From: Bradyrhizobium sp. AS23.2
Lineage (GTDB): Bacteria > Pseudomonadota > Alphaproteobacteria > Rhizobiales > Xanthobacteraceae
Assembly: GCF_001908185.1 (NCBI RefSeq)
Contig: NZ_LGHM01000075.1
Coordinates: 1 to 49,468 of the forward strand
DNA length: 49,468 bases
Reading direction: 5' to 3'
Of the stretch, positions 45,618 to 49,468 are shown piece after piece. The notes under the pieces were generated by a model that saw only the letters and a list, made by a program, of their open reading frames with translations, was not told the DNA's origin and did no database searches. A program made the position numbers and the translations under genes. Within the stretch, counting starts at the first letter, position 1; every line of letters begins with the position of its first letter.

Positions 45618-48131
45618 TTGGCGGGTGAACTGCAGACCAAATTTCGACGTGCTGTCGATGCCTTTCACGCCAATGATTTGGTCAAAGCGGAAAGAATACT
45701 GCAGCAGATCGCCAAATCGTCCAGGAACATATTCGAGGTCGAACATCTCCTGGGTGTGGTGAAGCTCATACAAGGCCGGTTTGGGGAGGCCGAGGTCCAT
45801 CTCAAAGCGGCGGTAGCCCTGAATGGAAGCAGCGACGAAGCGCTCAGTAATTATGGATATGCGCTCAAATCCCTGAATCGGCCGCAAGAGGCCCTGACGT
45901 ATTTCACGCGCGCGTTGGCGGTGAACCCGCGCAATCCTCTCTCATACCATAACAGAGCTACGATACTCGCCGAGTTTGCGCGAAACTATTCGGATGCGAT
46001 CGATCAATTCGACAAGGCGACATTCTACAATCCGAACTTTGCGGATGCATATGCAGGCAAAGGAAGTTGCCTTGAAAAGCTCCGGCGCTATGAGGACGCT
46101 CTCGTTGCTTACGACAAGGCGTTGTCGATCAAGCCTGATCTAGAGAATGCCTGTCTTGGCCGCGGGAATGCCCTCCGGAATCTCAAGCGGTATGACGAAG
46201 CTTTCGCCACGTACGACAAGGCGCTATCGGTCAACCCTGGTTTCCTGGATGCGTGGGTCGGCCGAGGTGATGTTTTTGCCGATCTTAAGCGCTATGACGA
46301 AGCTCTTGCTGCGTACGACAAGGCGCTGTCGATCAAGTCTGATCTCGCGGGCGCATGGGTTGTTCGCGGCAATGTCTTCTGGAACCTCAAGCGCTATGAC
46401 GAAGCATTGTCTGCATACGACAAGGCGCTGTCGATCAAGCCTGATCTAGAGAATGCCTGGCTTGGTCGAGGCAACGTGTCCTATGACCTCAAGCGCTATG
46501 ACGAAGCATTCGCTGCTTATGACAGGGCGGTGTCCATCTGGCCTGATCTGGCAGAGGCGTGGCTCGGCAAAGGCAACGTTCTCATCGAGCTCAAGCGCCA
46601 TGACGGTGCATTTGCTGCTTATGACAGGGCGTTGTCGGTCAGGCCCGATATGGCAGAAGCGTGGCTCGGCCGAGGTAACCTTTTCACCGATCTCAAGCGC
46701 CATGACGAAGCTTTCGCTGCCTACGACAAGGCACTGTCGATCAGGTCCGATCTGGAGGGCATCGAAGGGGCGCGTCTTTCTGCGAAAATGAACTTGTGCA
46801 ATTGGGATGATCTGGAGGAAGAGATCAGTCACCTGATGGAAGGGGTGCGGGCCGGAAAAGTTGTCAGCTCCCCCTTTGCGCTGCTTTCGTTGACCGATGC
46901 GCCTGATGATCAATTGCGGTGCGCGAAAGCATGGGTGGCTGCGAAGGTCTCACGAGCCTCCCAATCAGGTTCAGGAGGCGCGATCCATAAGCGCGACAAG
47001 ATTCGGGTCGGCTATGTTTCACCCGATTTTCGTCAACATCCGGTCGCGCACCTGGCCGCCGAAATTTTCGAGAACCACGATACCAATCGATTTGAGCCCT
47101 ATGCCTTTTCAATCGGTCCAAATGACAGCAGCGATCTGCGCAAGCGACTGGAGGGGGCCTTTCATCGCTTTATCGACTGCCAATACAAGAGTAACAGCGA
47201 AATCCTGGAGGCGATGAAAGACGCGCAGATGGACATTGTTGTCGATCTTGCGGGTCACACACAGAATAGCAGGCCATCGCTGTTTACCTCCGGTCCCGCT
47301 CCGATCGTCGTCAATTTCCTCGGATTCGCGGGGACGCTGGGTAGCAAAGAGCTGTCAAACTACATCATTGCCGATCACATCGTCGTGCCAGAGCCAAGCA
47401 ATCGCTTCTTTGAAGAGAAAGTGGTTCGTTTGCCCGGCAGCTTCATGCCGCGCGATACCAAGGGGCCGATGATCGACGAGATCATAGTCAAAAGGGCTGA
47501 CCACGATTTGCCGGAGGGGCGGATCGTTTTTTGCTGCTTCAACAATCCCTACAAGATCAATCGGCCTGTGTTTGGTCGTTGGATGAATATTCTTAAGAAT
47601 GTGGACCAGTCCATATTGTGGTTGTCCAATATGGCGGAGACGGCAAGATCCAACCTGCGAAAAGAGGCTCAAGACCTGGGTGTCAATCCAGCTCGCCTGG
47701 TGTTTGCAAGGCACGTTTCATCGTTGTCCGACCACCTGGCGCGCCACCGCCTTGCGGATCTTTTCCTGGATGCGCTGCCGTACAACGCGCATACGACTGC
47801 GAGCGATGCATTGTGGGCAGGCCTGCCGGTCGTGACGCAAATCGGAAATAGCTTCGCGGGCCGCGTCGCGGCGAGCTTGCTCAACGCCTTTGGCTTGCCT
47901 GAACTGATCACACGAACGAGCGAGGAATTTGAAGCGCTCGCCATCGACTTGGCGCTCAATGAGCAAAAGCTTCACGGGGTTCGCGAGAGGCTGCGAGAGA
48001 GCCGTTTGAAAGCGCCGCTGCTTGACGGGGTCCTCTATACGAAACACTTGGAAGCAGCTTTCGAGGCAATGCATCAAAGATATCAAGCCGGGCTGGCGCC
48101 AGATCATATCGAAATTCAAACGCTCGGGTGA
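45618..48131 (+). CDS. TPR protein with O-GlcNAc-transferase (SPINDLY/GT41) domain
   Basis: An 837-residue protein. Residues 1-155 carry irregular TPRs, 156-393 seven near-identical 34-residue TPRs, and about 445-820 the GT41 catalytic domain: RVGYVSPDFRQHPVAHLAAE (catalytic His), DIVVDLAGHTQNSRPSLFTS, PIVVNFLGFAGTLGS and FLDALPYNAHTTASDALWAG LPVVTQ. The start is TTG 45618, preceded by GGGGAGGAG. In eukaryotes the domain adds GlcNAc or fucose to Ser/Thr; in bacteria it may glycosylate flagellin, adhesins or other proteins. The protein lacks a signal peptide, so it should act in the cytoplasm. Base composition is less GC-biased than in the neighbouring genes. Confidence 0.93.
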   Translation: MAGELQTKFRRAVDAFHANDLVKAERILQQIAKSSRNIFEVEHLLGVVKLIQGRFGEAEVHLKAAVALNGSSDEALSNYGYALKSLNRPQEALTYFTRALAVNPRNPLSYHNRATILAEFARNYSDAIDQFDKATFYNPNFADAYAGKGSCLEKLRRYEDALVAYDKALSIKPDLENACLGRGNALRNLKRYDEAFATYDKALSVNPGFLDAWVGRGDVFADLKRYDEALAAYDKALSIKSDLAGAWVVRGNVFWNLKRYDEALSAYDKALSIKPDLENAWLGRGNVSYDLKRYDEAFAAYDRAVSIWPDLAEAWLGKGNVLIELKRHDGAFAAYDRALSVRPDMAEAWLGRGNLFTDLKRHDEAFAAYDKALSIRSDLEGIEGARLSAKMNLCNWDDLEEEISHLMEGVRAGKVVSSPFALLSLTDAPDDQLRCAKAWVAAKVSRASQSGSGGAIHKRDKIRVGYVSPDFRQHPVAHLAAEIFENHDTNRFEPYAFSIGPNDSSDLRKRLEGAFHRFIDCQYKSNSEILEAMKDAQMDIVVDLAGHTQNSRPSLFTSGPAPIVVNFLGFAGTLGSKELSNYIIADHIVVPEPSNRFFEEKVVRLPGSFMPRDTKGPMIDEIIVKRADHDLPEGRIVFCCFNNPYKINRPVFGRWMNILKNVDQSILWLSNMAETARSNLRKEAQDLGVNPARLVFARHVSSLSDHLARHRLADLFLDALPYNAHTTASDALWAGLPVVTQIGNSFAGRVAASLLNAFGLPELITRTSEEFEALAIDLALNEQKLHGVRERLRESRLKAPLLDGVLYTKHLEAAFEAMHQRYQAGLAPDHIEIQTLG
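46083..46796 (+). repeat. Seven tandem 102-bp TPR-coding repeats
   Basis: Units of exactly 102 bases begin at 46083, 46185, 46287, 46389, 46491, 46593 and 46695. Each codes for a variant of KRYDEAFAAYDKALSIKPDL followed by ENAWLGRGNVxxDL. The likeness at the DNA level is high (for example the phrase TACGACAAGGCGCTGTCGAT recurs), so copy number may change by recombination or slippage. Confidence 0.9.
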
Positions 48132-48875
48132 GGAAGGCCCGTTACCGGTCCGGCCATAAGGTCGTGTGCGGCCTATTCAAAGCCGGGTAGGGGGCGACAA
48201 CTCGGTCCGGGCGGGGGGCTCCGGGAATCGACGTCGCGACTTTCTTGGACACGTGAGGGACGATCGGCCGACGTGGCAAAGGTCCGCGTCGGGAATCGGT
48301 CGATTGCCCGTGCCTGCCGTAACCAGCTCAAATGGAGATATCCGCCCCGCGACCCGGCGCGCTTCATGCGTCGTCGTGGAGCATTTTTTCAGGTTTGGCC
48401 GGTTTGTGGGGAGGGGGCGACACGTCCCGCTGCCCGCCTCGGCGATTCTACGATTCGAGCGCGTCAGAGCCGCAACATCGGCGTGCTCCGCCCGCTGTGC
48501 CTCAAGTGAGGAATTTTGGCGGCAAATGGAACCGTCTCGAAAACATAAGCAAAAACAACATGTTGCAGAGCGGCTTTGGTCACGTCTGCGTGTTATTTGT
48601 GCAACACCCGCCGGAAAACGCGCTTCGTGGGCCCGTCCCGGAGCGTTCTGTTGTTGTGTGTGCAAGGACGTTCGGTAATTGTGACTGAGCGACGGAGGGG
48701 GGCATCCCGAGGTCGTCCCGTTTTAGGTGGTTCGCTTAAGTCCCTCGCGTTCAGCGGGTGTGTCCGAAGGCGCGAAGCGGCTGAGCGGTGAGTTAAGGGA
48801 CAAGGGAACCAACCTTAGGGTGCATTCACCCAGCGGATCCGGAACCTTCCCTATAGAGCAACTTGGAGGTTTAAC
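48132..48875. other. Intergenic region upstream of the porin gene
   Basis: About 740 bases without a gene I can support; overlapping frames on both strands lack codon bias. The last 200 bases presumably hold the porin promoter and leader. A GGAGG lies ten bases before the porin ATG. Confidence 0.4.
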
Positions 48876-49468
48876 ATGAAGTTGGTTAAGAGCCTTTTGC
48901 TCGGTTCTGCGGCGGGTCTCCTCGCTGTGGGCGGAGCTCAGGCAGCCGATCTCCCCGTGAAGGCCAAGGCGGTCGAATACGTGCGGATCTGCTCCCTGTA
49001 CGGTGCCGGATTCTACTACATCCCGGGCACTGACACCTGCATCAAGCTGGGTGGCTATCTGCGTGCTGAAGTCGCGCTGAACACGAACAACGTTTATGGC
49101 ACCCAGTCGGCCTCTCCTGCGAGCGGGCGCAATCGCCTGAGCAACTACTACACCTGGCGCGCTCGTGAAGACCTCAACATCGACACGCGCACCGCCACCG
49201 AATACGGCGTCGTCCGCACCTTCTTCGATGCGACGTTCTCCTGGACCTCGGCCGGCTATCAGGGCACGGGCTCCGCTTTCGGCGGCACCGCCGGTACCAA
49301 CACGATCGCCCTCAACACGTCGAATCCGACGGCGCCGGCGCTGGTTGGCGGTTCGATCAACCCGACCGACGGCGGCACCTCGGGCGGTTCGCTCGGCGTG
49401 TACTACGCCTTCATCCAGTTCGCTGGCTTCACCATGGGTAAGGCCGTGTCGCAGTTCGACGCGCCCTG
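48876..49468 (+). CDS. Outer-membrane porin, Porin_2 family (partial, 3' end outside the window)
   Basis: ATG 48876 follows ACTTGGAGGTTTAAC. The first 23 residues form a signal peptide ending GGAQA-ADLPVKAKAVEYVRICSL. The mature start then has YGAGFYYIPGTDTCIKLGGY LRAEVALNTNN and a beta-strand region, typical of the alphaproteobacterial Omp2/Porin_2 proteins. These form trimeric channels for small hydrophilic solutes. The reading frame is still open at the window's end (about 197 codons seen), so the C-terminal half is missing. Confidence 0.95.
   Translation, partial: MKLVKSLLLGSAAGLLAVGGAQAADLPVKAKAVEYVRICSLYGAGFYYIPGTDTCIKLGGYLRAEVALNTNNVYGTQSASPASGRNRLSNYYTWRAREDLNIDTRTATEYGVVRTFFDATFSWTSAGYQGTGSAFGGTAGTNTIALNTSNPTAPALVGGSINPTDGGTSGGSLGVYYAFIQFAGFTMGKAVSQFDAP

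Noticed and set aside
46083..46796. Regular 102-base repeats considered as a CRISPR-like or satellite array
   Set aside because: The repeats are in frame, code for canonical TPRs, have no spacers, and lie inside a long gene.
48166..48690. 170-codon and 162-codon frames on opposite strands upstream of the porin
   Set aside because: Both Arg/Cys-rich, mutually overlapping, with no domain; probably leader and spacer DNA.

Overview
The window looks like a chromosomal segment of a Bradyrhizobium-type alphaproteobacterium (Nitrobacteraceae). Grounds: high GC with strongly G/C-ending codons; the alphaproteobacterial cell-cycle pair divK-pleD; the block pyrB-pyrC-plsY-dprA-topA-rnr; a gatC-gatA-gatB operon; a Porin_2-type outer-membrane porin beginning with a typical rhizobial signal peptide; and several families of imperfect intergenic palindromes of the kind I associate with this genus. 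No database search was possible, so the genus is an inference.

Layout. 0.1-2.3 kb: ACT-domain protein, dinB (Pol IV with an N-terminal zinc ribbon) and a DUF3572 gene, minus strand. 2.5-4.3 kb: divK-pleD. 4.3-9.6 kb: two palindromic repeats, a divergent TetR/MFS pair, amtB behind a well-matched sigma-54 promoter and without an adjacent glnK, a membrane protein and rpmG, the last two bracketed by inverted copies of one repeat. 9.6-17.5 kb: LLM-type monooxygenase, then NUDIX, DUF983, rnr and topA, all minus strand. 17.7-21.1 kb: an inserted accessory block with two divergent HxlR/oxidoreductase modules (HxlR/SDR with a perfect 20-bp inverted-repeat operator; azoR/HxlR). 21.1-28.2 kb: dprA, a small gene plus amidase, patatin phospholipase, plsY, pyrC and pyrB. 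28.3-38.7 kb: VanX-like dipeptidase, AidB-like acyl-CoA dehydrogenase, two CPBP membrane proteases (one frameshifted), AEC transporter, ruvX, small membrane protein, cyclase-family hydrolase, LysR, and two nitronate-monooxygenase-like flavoproteins. 38.8-42.6 kb: gatC-(70 aa)-gatA-(98 aa)-gatB, closely packed and partly overlapping. 42.6-49.5 kb: gene-poor DNA with a 32-residue lysine-rich peptide gene, two small hypothetical genes, tRNA-Ser(GCT), a TPR/O-GlcNAc-transferase-like gene, and the 5' part of a porin gene that runs off the window.

Main observations. (1) The PyrC encoded next to PyrB lacks the metal-binding HxH pair and further ligands, so it is probably a non-catalytic dihydroorotase homologue that scaffolds aspartate transcarbamoylase. 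(2) Two uncharacterised small proteins are translationally coupled inside the gat operon. (3) Three genes (topA, an SDR, a CPBP protease) are each broken by exactly one extra base in a G/C homopolymer, two of them in the same 11-base context. Homopolymer overcalling is the simplest explanation; +1 slippage at CCC-C is the interesting alternative. (4) A 32-residue histone-tail-like peptide gene sits behind a leader hairpin in a gene-free stretch.
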